From: Chryseobacterium sp. PMSZPI
Lineage (GTDB): Bacteria; Bacteroidota; Bacteroidia; Flavobacteriales; Weeksellaceae
Length of the DNA: 64,000 nucleotides
NCBI RefSeq assembly: GCF_002835665.1
Contig: NZ_PIZV01000037.1
Location: 1-64,000, forward strand
Reading direction: 5' to 3'
Shown: in pieces, positions 1-7,534 of the stretch
Layout of the letters: each line of letters starts with the position of its first letter
How positions within the stretch are numbered: position 1 is the first letter of the stretch
Translations under genes and position numbers: made by a program
Notes under the pieces: model-generated
The model's input: only the letters and a program-made list of their open reading frames with translations
The model's database searches: none
Told to the model about the DNA's origin: nothing

Positions 1-1184
1 ATTTCATAGAATTCCAATTTTTTCTGTTCATCTTGTAATACCTTTTGATTATTAAAAACGGAGAAATTTACTTTTCCGGTTTTATAGAGAGTATTGTCGG
101 TGTTTGATATCATTTCTATAACAGGTTGCTTCATACTTTCTGCACACACAATGGTTGCACCTTCTTTTACCATTTCAGCAATACCTGCAATATGATCATT
201 ATGGAAATGAGAGAGATGAACATATTTAACAGGAATATCTGGTAAAGTGGTATGAATAACTTCTAGTATGGACCTGGCTGTAGCTGAAGATAGTGGAGCT
301 TCGGTAAGAACGATATAGGTTCCCATATTGACAAACAAAACATTTCGATCCCCATCTACATTTTCAATCAGGTAAACGTCTTTAACCAACATTTTTGCTG
401 AGAGTTTTGGAGTTTGTTCCGTTACAGGTTTATAGCCTAAAGGAAAATCGAAAACGTTATTGTCAATTCCCTTATTGTATTTAAATGAAGCCAGTGAATC
501 CGAATAAATAAGGTTTCCATTACGTTCCAGACTGCTTTTTTGAGCAATCATCAATCCATTGGAAGAGGAATAATTATCAAAACGTTGTACCAGAGTATCT
601 TGTCCTTGTATTTTTGAGATTCTTTTTAAAAGAAAAGTGTTTTTATCAAACCTATATTCTTCAGTGCCGGTTGGCGTTTTTCTGGAAATAATGAGATCAT
701 TCTCTTCTGTGAGTACAGGCTCATCCTTAATTTCTGTAAGGAGTTGCTTCAGGATGAAATAAGGAAAATTGTTCAACAGAGCATTTTTTCTATTATTAAA
801 AGATGATGAACCGAGATTCAATAGATCTTTTCCGGTTCTGCTGCCAATGCCATCATATACATAATAGGTTGTATCCCGTCCCAATCTGTAAGTGTCAAAC
901 AAATAGCCACCAGGATAATGATTTTGGGTGTGATGCAGAAAACGGTTGCCTTTCAGGTCAAAAGATAAATAGAAGGAGTCTTTTTCCGGTAAAGGATTAC
1001 TAAAATCATATCCCTGCCACTTATCTAAGTTCATCCTTTTTGTTGTATACTCAAAATGGTCTACTTTTTCCCAGTTTCCCAATGCGATCATACTTTTTTG
1101 AAGCAACTGAGCAGTACTTTGTGCAAAGCCTCGAATAGAAAGGCTCAGACAGAATCCGATGATCAATAAAAATTTAACTTTCAT
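1..1184 (-). CDS. MBL-fold metallo-hydrolase, secreted (3' end outside window)
   Basis: This reading frame is open from an ATG at 1184 to the left edge, giving about 394 residues without the C-terminus. The N-terminus (MKVKFLLIIGFCLSL... ending AFAQ) is a signal peptide. About 270 residues of non-catalytic sequence follow, and then a metallo-beta-lactamase fold. The zinc-binding HxHxDH motif reads HFHNDH, encoded near 195-215, preceded by a strand that ends VKYVHLS. The family hydrolyses esters, lactams, thioesters or phosphodiesters, and the substrate here cannot be told. A -7 element TACATTTG lies on the minus strand at 1233-1226. Periplasmic location is inferred from the signal peptide. 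The family call is firm; the function is open. Confidence 0.8.
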   Translation of the reverse strand, partial: MKVKFLLIIGFCLSLSIRGFAQSTAQLLQKSMIALGNWEKVDHFEYTTKRMNLDKWQGYDFSNPLPEKDSFYLSFDLKGNRFLHHTQNHYPGGYLFDTYRLGRDTTYYVYDGIGSRTGKDLLNLGSSSFNNRKNALLNNFPYFILKQLLTEIKDEPVLTEENDLIISRKTPTGTEEYRFDKNTFLLKRISKIQGQDTLVQRFDNYSSSNGLMIAQKSSLERNGNLIYSDSLASFKYNKGIDNNVFDFPLGYKPVTEQTPKLSAKMLVKDVYLIENVDGDRNVLFVNMGTYIVLTEAPLSSATARSILEVIHTTLPDIPVKYVHLSHFHNDHIAGIAEMVKEGATIVCAESMKQPVIEMISNTDNTLYKTGKVNFSVFNNQKVLQDEQKKLEFYE

Positions 1185-1225
1185 AATAAGTTTATTTACT
1201 GTTTTCCGCATTGTGTCTTATCAAA

Positions 1226-1233
1226 CAAATGTA
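1226..1233 (-). promoter_or_regulatory. -7 promoter element for the MBL-fold gene
   Basis: TACATTTG on the minus strand matches the Bacteroidota TAnnTTTG element, about 42 nt before the ATG at 1184. No good -33 TTG is visible. Confidence 0.45.
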
Positions 1234-1431
1234 ATTAATTTTTATGGTAAATGTTTGTATTATAGAGTTTTGTGGTATCTTAAATAGTGTTAATTCCGGA
1301 CTTGGGTAAGAAAATTAAGGATGAAAGGAAGGAAGCCGGAAGTTACTTTCAGTTATAATTACTGAGAGTTAACAATACAATTAGCCCAAAGAATGCTTGA
1401 TATCTGATGCCCATAAACGCTTTAAGAAACT

Positions 1432-3036
1432 TTAAAAACGGCTCAGAATTCCCCAGTGGATTTTGATATCATTGAATTTAAAAGGATTTCCAAACTCATT
1501 ACCATTAGAAATCTGGAAACTCATCAATCCAATCGGGATGAAGAAATTAAATCCGAGCCCCACACTATAGAGTTTGGGCTTTACATTTAAAGATTTATTA
1601 TTGAGTTGGCCATATTGTCCAAAGATATCAAAGAAGGCCTGATTTCCGATGAGGTACCGGTATTCTAAACTTCCGTAATAATAGAAATCGGCAGCAAGGG
1701 AATTTTCATTGAATCCCCGCATGGAATTCCAGCCTCCGAAACGGTATAATTCATTGGCAGAAAACTCTATTTTAGAATCCATCATGGCACCTTCCCCTTT
1801 TATATTAAGAAAATGATTCCCCGAAATATGATAGTTATGCTCTCCAAAGAAATAAAACTGGTTTTGGGTAGCCTTGGTATTCCCTTTGGTATAAGTAGTT
1901 GTTAAAAAATCATAGCCGGCATTGATTCTGGTTTTGTATAAAAAGAGATCAATATCGGAAGGCTCGGTCATTTCAAACCAAATCCCGATTCCCTTTTTGT
2001 TGTAATCTTTTCCTTGTACATACAATGAATCAATAATACTGGATGTTTCCAAGGTTCCCCTGATTCCGATTTTGTTTCGATTGTTAATGTGATAATAGAA
2101 AGCAGGAAGGAACTTTACGTTGGCGAAAGTAGAATCCTGTCTGTATATATTCACTTTGGCATTCATCCCGACATTCGATTTGAAAAGGTAGGGAATATCA
2201 ACCTGTAGGTCAAAATTTTGACCTTTATCCGGGTTTCTCTGCCAATAGAGATTAATTGTTTCAAAACCATTGAACATATTTCTGAAGTTCACATTCATGG
2301 TACCATTTAAGGTAAATTTGGATGTCTTATCATTTCCAAAACCGATAACTCCGTCGAAGGTATTGGTCTTTTTCTTTTCCAGGAACAGGTAAATGTTGGT
2401 GGAATCTTTCGTGAATAAGGTTTGTGGTTGTCGCTCTAAGGTTAAAAAAGGATGGCTTTGAAAAGTTTTATTGATCGCCAGAAGATTTTTGTCATCGTAA
2501 TTTTTTCCCTTAAATTCCTTTTCGAGATTTTTCATAAATCTTTTAGGAACCTTTTCATATCCTTTTATCACAAATCCATTGATCGTCCTTTTGTCATTTT
2601 TATTGATATCCAATTCTATGACGGGGTAGCCGTTTTTCTGGCCCTTGTATTTGGATTTAATCCTACTGAACGAATATCCGTCATCAATATAACTTTTATT
2701 GATGCTTTTCTTCGTCGAATCTAAATTTTTGGTAAAAAAATCTTTTTGAATGTTTAGCTTCTGAACAATAGAGTCGGAAAGGTCTACATAGGTTTGATTG
2801 TAATTCTTCCCTTTATCATAAAAGATTTCTGTGCTGTCACCTGTTATTTTTACATCTTTTAACTGAGTGAAGAAGTAATTGTTTTGAGCCAAAGAATCCA
2901 AAAATTTTACGGCGGAAATGGAATCTTTTACTTTTTTCTTGACCTTTGTTTCTGTATCAATCAGCCAATATTGTTTTTTCTGCGCTTGTGTAAAAACGCA
3001 GAACAGTACAAAAAATATTTTTAAAATTAATTTCAA
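1432..3036 (-). CDS. Omp85/BamA-like outer-membrane barrel protein
   Basis: This 534-residue protein starts with a signal peptide (MKLILKIFFVLFCVFTQAQ). Its first half has POTRA-like segments, and its second half alternates like a 16-strand surface-antigen barrel. The motif SMRGFNENS near residue 440 matches the conserved (V/R)GF lid-lock loop of Omp85 proteins. The chain ends in an aromatic, ...HWGILSRF, as outer-membrane barrels do. At 534 aa it is shorter than BamA, so it resembles the TamA/short-Omp85 class that inserts or exports proteins at the outer membrane. The start codon is TTG, and no ATG lies in a better place because a palindromic repeat (3039-3126) sits two bases upstream. The SDR gene precedes it on the same strand. 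Confidence 0.85.
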   Translation of the reverse strand: MKLILKIFFVLFCVFTQAQKKQYWLIDTETKVKKKVKDSISAVKFLDSLAQNNYFFTQLKDVKITGDSTEIFYDKGKNYNQTYVDLSDSIVQKLNIQKDFFTKNLDSTKKSINKSYIDDGYSFSRIKSKYKGQKNGYPVIELDINKNDKRTINGFVIKGYEKVPKRFMKNLEKEFKGKNYDDKNLLAINKTFQSHPFLTLERQPQTLFTKDSTNIYLFLEKKKTNTFDGVIGFGNDKTSKFTLNGTMNVNFRNMFNGFETINLYWQRNPDKGQNFDLQVDIPYLFKSNVGMNAKVNIYRQDSTFANVKFLPAFYYHINNRNKIGIRGTLETSSIIDSLYVQGKDYNKKGIGIWFEMTEPSDIDLFLYKTRINAGYDFLTTTYTKGNTKATQNQFYFFGEHNYHISGNHFLNIKGEGAMMDSKIEFSANELYRFGGWNSMRGFNENSLAADFYYYGSLEYRYLIGNQAFFDIFGQYGQLNNKSLNVKPKLYSVGLGFNFFIPIGLMSFQISNGNEFGNPFKFNDIKIHWGILSRF

Positions 3037-3038
3037 CG

Positions 3039-3126
3039 TGTCATTCTGAATGTAGTGGAGCGAAATGAAGAATCTCTATAATCTACAATAGATTCTTCAC
3101 AGCATTTCATTCCGTTCAGAATGACA
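3039..3126. repeat. Palindromic intergenic repeat (REP-like)
   Basis: The outer arms TGTCATTCTGAA (3039-3050) and TTCAGAATGACA (3115-3126) are perfect inverted copies. Inner arms GAAGAATCT (3067-3075) and AGATTCTTC (3090-3098) also pair. The element fills almost the whole gap between the SDR stop codon and the Omp85 start, and would fold into a long hairpin in the mRNA. No transposase is nearby. Confidence 0.85.
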
Positions 3127-3144
3127 ATGCGCTCTATCAATCAA

Positions 3145-3939
3145 CTAATTTTTATCCAGTTTATTATATTTCTTCATCAAATTCTCATAAGTTCCCTGTG
3201 GAAGAATCCACTTCAACGGAACACCGATTTTCTGTCCGAATTTACCAAAATAATAATGAGCTTTCCATTTATTTTTCGCCAAAAGTTTTTCAATGTATTC
3301 TGCGACTTCCAAAGGTTCGGTTCCGTCATCTACATGAGCATTCATTAAAGCGTAGACTTTATGAAATACCTTTTTGTAAGGTGCCGAAACCTGAGCAATG
3401 ACTCTGTTTTCTGCAATATTCGTTTTAATATCCCCCAAATGCAATGAACATACGTCAATATTCCAGGGATAGACTTCATACCTCATCGCTTCTGTTACTT
3501 TATCCAAAGCGGATTTTGAAGCAGAATAAAAACCACGGAAAGGGAGACCCATTTCACTTCCGATACTGGATATATTGATGATTTTTCCAAATTTGTTTTG
3601 ACGCATTGTGGGAAGAACAGCACTCATCATCTGGACAGCACCGGCCAGATTCAGACTGAAAAGTTTTAAAATATCTTCCTTGGTGGAATCTTCCACAGCC
3701 CCTACCATTCCCATTCCGGCATTATTGATCAGAACATCAATTCTGGTTTCTGTTTTTAATACTTCAGAAATGGCATTTTGAACAGCCGTATTGTCGGTAA
3801 CATCTGTTGGAATGGACTGGAAATATTGACTTTCTGTATGTTTTCGGCTTAAACCGTATACTTTATGTCCTTTTTTACCAAAATATTCGGCTAATGCAAA
3901 TCCGATTCCTGAAGAGGTTCCTGTGATGATAATGGTCAT
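3145..3939 (-). CDS. SDR family NAD(P)-dependent oxidoreductase
   Basis: This 264-residue protein is a classical short-chain dehydrogenase. The cofactor loop TGTSSGIG is at residues 7-14, NNAG near 91, the catalytic Ser in INISSIGS near 147, and YSASK (Tyr and Lys of the active site) near 158-162. The C-terminal half is typical of classical SDRs that act on small carbonyl or alcohol compounds. No signal peptide is present, so it is cytoplasmic. The substrate cannot be predicted. The gene lies upstream of the Omp85 gene on the same strand, separated by the palindromic repeat, so coupling between them is uncertain. Confidence 0.92.
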   Translation of the reverse strand: MTIIITGTSSGIGFALAEYFGKKGHKVYGLSRKHTESQYFQSIPTDVTDNTAVQNAISEVLKTETRIDVLINNAGMGMVGAVEDSTKEDILKLFSLNLAGAVQMMSAVLPTMRQNKFGKIINISSIGSEMGLPFRGFYSASKSALDKVTEAMRYEVYPWNIDVCSLHLGDIKTNIAENRVIAQVSAPYKKVFHKVYALMNAHVDDGTEPLEVAEYIEKLLAKNKWKAHYYFGKFGQKIGVPLKWILPQGTYENLMKKYNKLDKN

Positions 3940-4141
3940 TGAAGGTGAATTTTTAAATTATTCTTATTTTCTTCATCCACCGATGATTGTTCTGTACCCG
4001 GTAGCCAAAGTAAAATGTATTTTCAGCAAATGTAAAAAAAGAAAAATGAACTCTGTTATGAATATTACAGCAAAGCATCTATGCTTTAATGAAATTAATC
4101 GAGATTTTTTAGAATAATTCATTTTGTTGGGATAAAATATT

Positions 4142-4149
4142 TATATTTG
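4142..4149 (+). promoter_or_regulatory. -7 promoter element for the JAMM-like lipoprotein operon
   Basis: TATATTTG fits TAnnTTTG and lies 17 nt before the first ATG (4166). TTG triplets at 4124 and 4127 lie upstream, at a shorter spacing than the usual 19 nt. Confidence 0.5.
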
Positions 4150-4165
4150 GCATTCTAAAAACAAA

Positions 4166-5512
4166 ATGCTTATGAAGAAAAAAATAACCTTTTTACTATC
4201 CTTATCGATAGTCCTTAGTTTTATTTTACACTCCTGTATTCGAGACGAAGTTTATTCGTCAGCAGATCCTAATTCCAAAGAATATACCTCGAAAAGTCTT
4301 TGGAAAGAAGATGAAACGTACATTAAAAATGTAATGAAAGTCTACTTTGAGAATGAAGGGAAAATAAAAAAAATAAATGGTACTATTTATTGGGATTACG
4401 CTACTACGGTAGGCACATACAATGAAAGTTTCCTTATGGTACCTGTGGTAGACAATGGCAAGGTAATTTCCGTATTACAGGTTCCAAGAAAAAAAGATAC
4501 AATTTACTTTTATTTTACGGATTTTAGCAATCATATAGCTTTTTTCCAAACGCTTCTCTTTTCAAAATATGAGAAAAGGGCTTATACAAATGATCGTGCT
4601 AATCCTGCGACCAGAGATGTGATATGTACAACAAGCTGGTATTCTGTCTGGATGCCGGATAATGAGCAATTACCTTATCCTGAAACCGGTCCCGGGCATT
4701 GGGAAACTTATTCTGTGATAAAATGTGAACAAAGAGACCAAGAACCAGACACTTGCATAGGAGTTGTAGGTCCTAATGGGGAATGTCCGGGAGGAGGAGG
4801 TACACCACCGGGTGGCGGTGGCGGATATCCTTATCCTGAAGACCCTAAGCCAATACAAGAGACCAGAACTCCTTGTGGTAAAACAAAAAGGTTATTAGAA
4901 AGTCCGAAAACCAAAGCCATTACCGAAGATTTAAAAAATCATATGAACAGTGGTAAAAAAGGTGAAAAGGGATGGCGGGATAATAAAACAGGTGATCCAA
5001 CACAAGCGGGCAATAATGGGGACCATAGTGTAAACTTTGGCGACCCTTCAACAATGAATGGTGGATATCATAATCATACGGGAACAAAGATTGATATATT
5101 TTCTGCTACAGATATTGCTACTTTAATAGAAATTGCAAGATATCAAAGTATAGGAAATATCGGAAACGCTTATGTGGGATTGATGGCTCCTAATGGCATA
5201 CATTATGTAATATTTTTCAAAGGGAATCATGGAAACTTACCAGCGAATGTATTTGATCCCGACAAAATAGATATTTGGAATTTTTCACAGTTTGTATTGC
5301 AACGAGATTTATTGAAGGATCCAAGTTTTTATAGTATAATAAATGGACAAAAAGTTTTAAATAACAAAGGACTTGAACAAGTTTTTTTCAATACACTTGA
5401 AAAAATGGGTTTACAAAATAAAATTGCTTTGCAAAAAATAGAAAATAATAATACAGTCTTAACGGTAAACCAAAATTCAGATGGAACTATAACTCCTGTT
5501 CCATGTAATTAA
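4166..5512 (+). CDS. Lipoprotein with candidate JAMM/JAB-like metallopeptidase domain
   Basis: This 448-residue protein has a lipoprotein signal with lipobox LHSC (Cys24). The translation start may be the ATG at 4166 or the one at 4172 (MKKKITF). Residues 40-200 are an unrecognised N-terminal region. A Gly/Pro-rich linker spans about 208-232. A C-terminal domain of about 200 residues follows. Within it, YHNHTG...FSATD (His302, His304, Ser313, Asp316) matches the HxH-x(7-8)-SxxD signature of JAMM/MPN metallopeptidases, though the usual Pro after the second His is Thr here. The upstream catalytic Glu was not pinned down. The call is an inference from the motif. It is the first gene of a tight operon with three small lipoproteins. 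The region is noticeably AT-rich. Confidence 0.6.
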   Translation: MLMKKKITFLLSLSIVLSFILHSCIRDEVYSSADPNSKEYTSKSLWKEDETYIKNVMKVYFENEGKIKKINGTIYWDYATTVGTYNESFLMVPVVDNGKVISVLQVPRKKDTIYFYFTDFSNHIAFFQTLLFSKYEKRAYTNDRANPATRDVICTTSWYSVWMPDNEQLPYPETGPGHWETYSVIKCEQRDQEPDTCIGVVGPNGECPGGGGTPPGGGGGYPYPEDPKPIQETRTPCGKTKRLLESPKTKAITEDLKNHMNSGKKGEKGWRDNKTGDPTQAGNNGDHSVNFGDPSTMNGGYHNHTGTKIDIFSATDIATLIEIARYQSIGNIGNAYVGLMAPNGIHYVIFFKGNHGNLPANVFDPDKIDIWNFSQFVLQRDLLKDPSFYSIINGQKVLNNKGLEQVFFNTLEKMGLQNKIALQKIENNNTVLTVNQNSDGTITPVPCN

Positions 5513-5526
5513 TAAAGAAAAATATT

Positions 5527-6090
5527 ATGAAACAACTTATTTATATACTGCTTACTTTCTTTGCTTTATCTTGCAAAGGTCAACAAATACTTCCTTTGAA
5601 TACTTCTGCTTTTAGTTCTCCAAACAATTCATATTTTAAAGATATAAATAATGAACTAAATCCATATGTAGGTAACTGGAAAGCTAATTTTCAAGGAAAA
5701 CTAATTCTATTAAAAATAACCAAAGAATTAAAAGTTCCTTTTGAAATATGGAATAAGAATAATTTTAAAGACCGATTATTAGTAAGGTATGAAATAAAAG
5801 ATAGTAACGGAATTGTTTTGGAAAGTTCATTGAATAATGATTTTAATAGCAAAATTAAACTTTTAATTGAAGGTTCTGACATAGAAAATAATTCAATAAG
5901 ATTAATTTTTGCTGGAGGAAATTGCAGCGTTGGAATAGGTGAAATTGTATTAAAAAAAATAGATGACACTCAGTTTTATTGGAGCTATTATCCTGGGACT
6001 ACAACCAGAAATGATATTACGTGCTCTCCTAATCTAGATTATAAAATCTACCTTCCAGAGACTGAAAACTTAGTATTTACAAAACAGTAG
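5527..6090 (+). CDS. Small lipoprotein, tandem paralogue 1 (DUF6705-like)
   Basis: This 187-residue protein has a short signal and lipobox ALSC, so it is a predicted lipoprotein. It shares its frame with the next two genes: PLNT near the N-terminus, then YFKDINNELNPYVGNW, a GNCSVGIGEI segment, a WSYYPGTTT segment and the closing YLPETENLVFTKQ. The pattern resembles the flavobacterial family I remember as DUF6705, which has no known function; no search was run. It lies 14 nt after the JAMM-like gene and overlaps the next start by one base (TAGTG), so the four genes are almost certainly cotranscribed. Confidence 0.8.
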   Translation: MKQLIYILLTFFALSCKGQQILPLNTSAFSSPNNSYFKDINNELNPYVGNWKANFQGKLILLKITKELKVPFEIWNKNNFKDRLLVRYEIKDSNGIVLESSLNNDFNSKIKLLIEGSDIENNSIRLIFAGGNCSVGIGEIVLKKIDDTQFYWSYYPGTTTRNDITCSPNLDYKIYLPETENLVFTKQ

Positions 6091-6659
6091 TGAAAAATAG
6101 CTTAATCATATTGGCCGTATTTGTTATGTTTTCTTGTAAATCACAAGAATATCCAATCAATACGATGCCTATGAATCTTCCTAATGATTCATATATAAAA
6201 GATTATAATAATGAATTAGATTCTTTTATAGGGGTTTTTAAAACACTTTATAATGGCAAAGAAATCACACTGGATATTTCAAAAAAAATAAAGAAAAAAT
6301 TTACAAGAAATAGTTCTACCGTATCTTATTATTACAAAGATGCATTAGTTATAAGGTTTTTAATAAAAGGTTCATTTGGAAATGTCCTTCAAACAACTTT
6401 AAATAGTTTAGATGATGAGAAACATTTTATTTCTAATACAATAGTTCTCACTCCTCAAAATATAGTTAAATTTTACTATACGGGAGCAGATTGTGGTATC
6501 GGTTGGGGGAATATTGAAATTAAAAAACTAAATAATGTTCAAATATCATGGTCATATTATCCCAATAGTACTACTTTAGATAACATAAATTGTCCTAATC
6601 CGATTGATACAAAAGTTTACCTTCCAGAGACTGAAAATTTAGTATTTACAAAACAATAG
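6090..6659 (+). CDS. Small lipoprotein, tandem paralogue 2 (DUF6705-like)
   Basis: This 189-residue protein begins with GTG, which overlaps the preceding TAG by one base. The lipobox is MFSC. It repeats the family pattern: YIKDYNNELDSFIGVF, TGADCGIGWG, WSYYPNSTT and the C-terminal YLPETENLVFTKQ. Its last 13 residues are identical to those of paralogue 1. Divergence is concentrated in the middle third. The function is unknown. Surface or periplasmic anchoring is inferred from the lipobox. Confidence 0.8.
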   Translation: MKNSLIILAVFVMFSCKSQEYPINTMPMNLPNDSYIKDYNNELDSFIGVFKTLYNGKEITLDISKKIKKKFTRNSSTVSYYYKDALVIRFLIKGSFGNVLQTTLNSLDDEKHFISNTIVLTPQNIVKFYYTGADCGIGWGNIEIKKLNNVQISWSYYPNSTTLDNINCPNPIDTKVYLPETENLVFTKQ

Positions 6660-7225
6660 TGAAAAGTAGACTAGTTATATTAGGGGTATTTGCTGTATTT
6701 TCTTGTAAAGCACAGCAGATATTTCCTTTAAACACATTTCCAGAAAAAATTCCTGTAGGTTCTTATATAAAAGATTTAAATAATGAACTTAATCCATTTG
6801 TTGGTATATGGATAGGTCACTATAATGGAAAATCAGTTAAATTAGAGATTGTAAAACAAGAACATAGATCTTTTAGATTGCCCAATCTTCTTGATGTATA
6901 TTATCAAGATGCACTAATTGTCAAATTTGAAGTAAAAGATTCTAACAATAACCTTCTACAAAGTAATTCAACTACGCAACATGAGTATGATAAAAATTTT
7001 ATTGCTAGTATGTACTTAAAGAATGATACAGTAAATTTATATTATACAGGAACAAATTGTGGTGTAGGTTGGGGCACAATTAATTTAAAAAAACTGAGTG
7101 ATAATCAAATTTCTTGGTCTTATTATCCTAATAGTACAACTATAACAACAGTTAATTGTTCTGGAAATCCTGATATGAAAATTTATTTACCAGACACTGA
7201 AAACTTAGTATTTACAAAACAGTAG
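6659..7225 (+). CDS. Small lipoprotein, tandem paralogue 3 (DUF6705-like)
   Basis: This 188-residue protein also starts with GTG inside the TAGTG overlap with the previous gene. The lipobox is VFSC, followed by KAQQIFPLNT, which is closest to paralogue 1 at this end. The middle and C-terminal motifs TGTNCGVGWG, WSYYPNSTT and YLPDTENLVFTKQ are closest to paralogue 2. This mosaic suggests repeated duplication with exchange between copies. A terminator hairpin follows at 7247-7270. The function is unknown. Confidence 0.8.
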   Translation: MKSRLVILGVFAVFSCKAQQIFPLNTFPEKIPVGSYIKDLNNELNPFVGIWIGHYNGKSVKLEIVKQEHRSFRLPNLLDVYYQDALIVKFEVKDSNNNLLQSNSTTQHEYDKNFIASMYLKNDTVNLYYTGTNCGVGWGTINLKKLSDNQISWSYYPNSTTITTVNCSGNPDMKIYLPDTENLVFTKQ

Positions 7226-7246
7226 AAACAATACAATTAATTATAC

Positions 7247-7270
7247 ATAACCTCCAGTTGGAGGTTATTT
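7247..7270 (+). terminator. Terminator after the lipoprotein operon
   Basis: Perfect 9-bp stem ATAACCTCC / GGAGGTTAT with a 4-nt loop, followed by a T-rich stretch. The rest of the gap to 7534 is AT-rich promoter DNA for the SusC gene. Confidence 0.8.
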
Positions 7271-7503
7271 GTTTTATACAAGTACTGTACATTCTTACCT
7301 TATTGTCTCCAATTGATGATAAAATTAAAATAAAATTAATCTCAATAGTATTCAGAATACGACTAGAATGATTACTTTATTTGTTTATATTATTGATAAA
7401 CAGTTGGTTAATTTTGTGGTATGATAAGCATTCATTGGAAAATGCTAAAATTTATTAATGAAAATATAAGAAAACGTTAATGATCTGGGAGATAGGACTG
7501 ATC

Positions 7504-7511
7504 TAATTTTG
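7504..7511 (+). promoter_or_regulatory. -7 promoter element for the SusC/SusD genes
   Basis: TAATTTTG fits TAnnTTTG, 24 nt before the ATG at 7535. AAGGA lies just before the ATG and may act as a ribosome binding site. Confidence 0.55.
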
Positions 7512-7534
7512 CATCTAATTAAATTAAGGATGTC

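Noticed and set aside
3923..4117. 64-residue plus-strand frame between SDR and lipoprotein genes
   Set aside because: It overlaps the SDR start, lacks a promoter before it and shows no family sequence.
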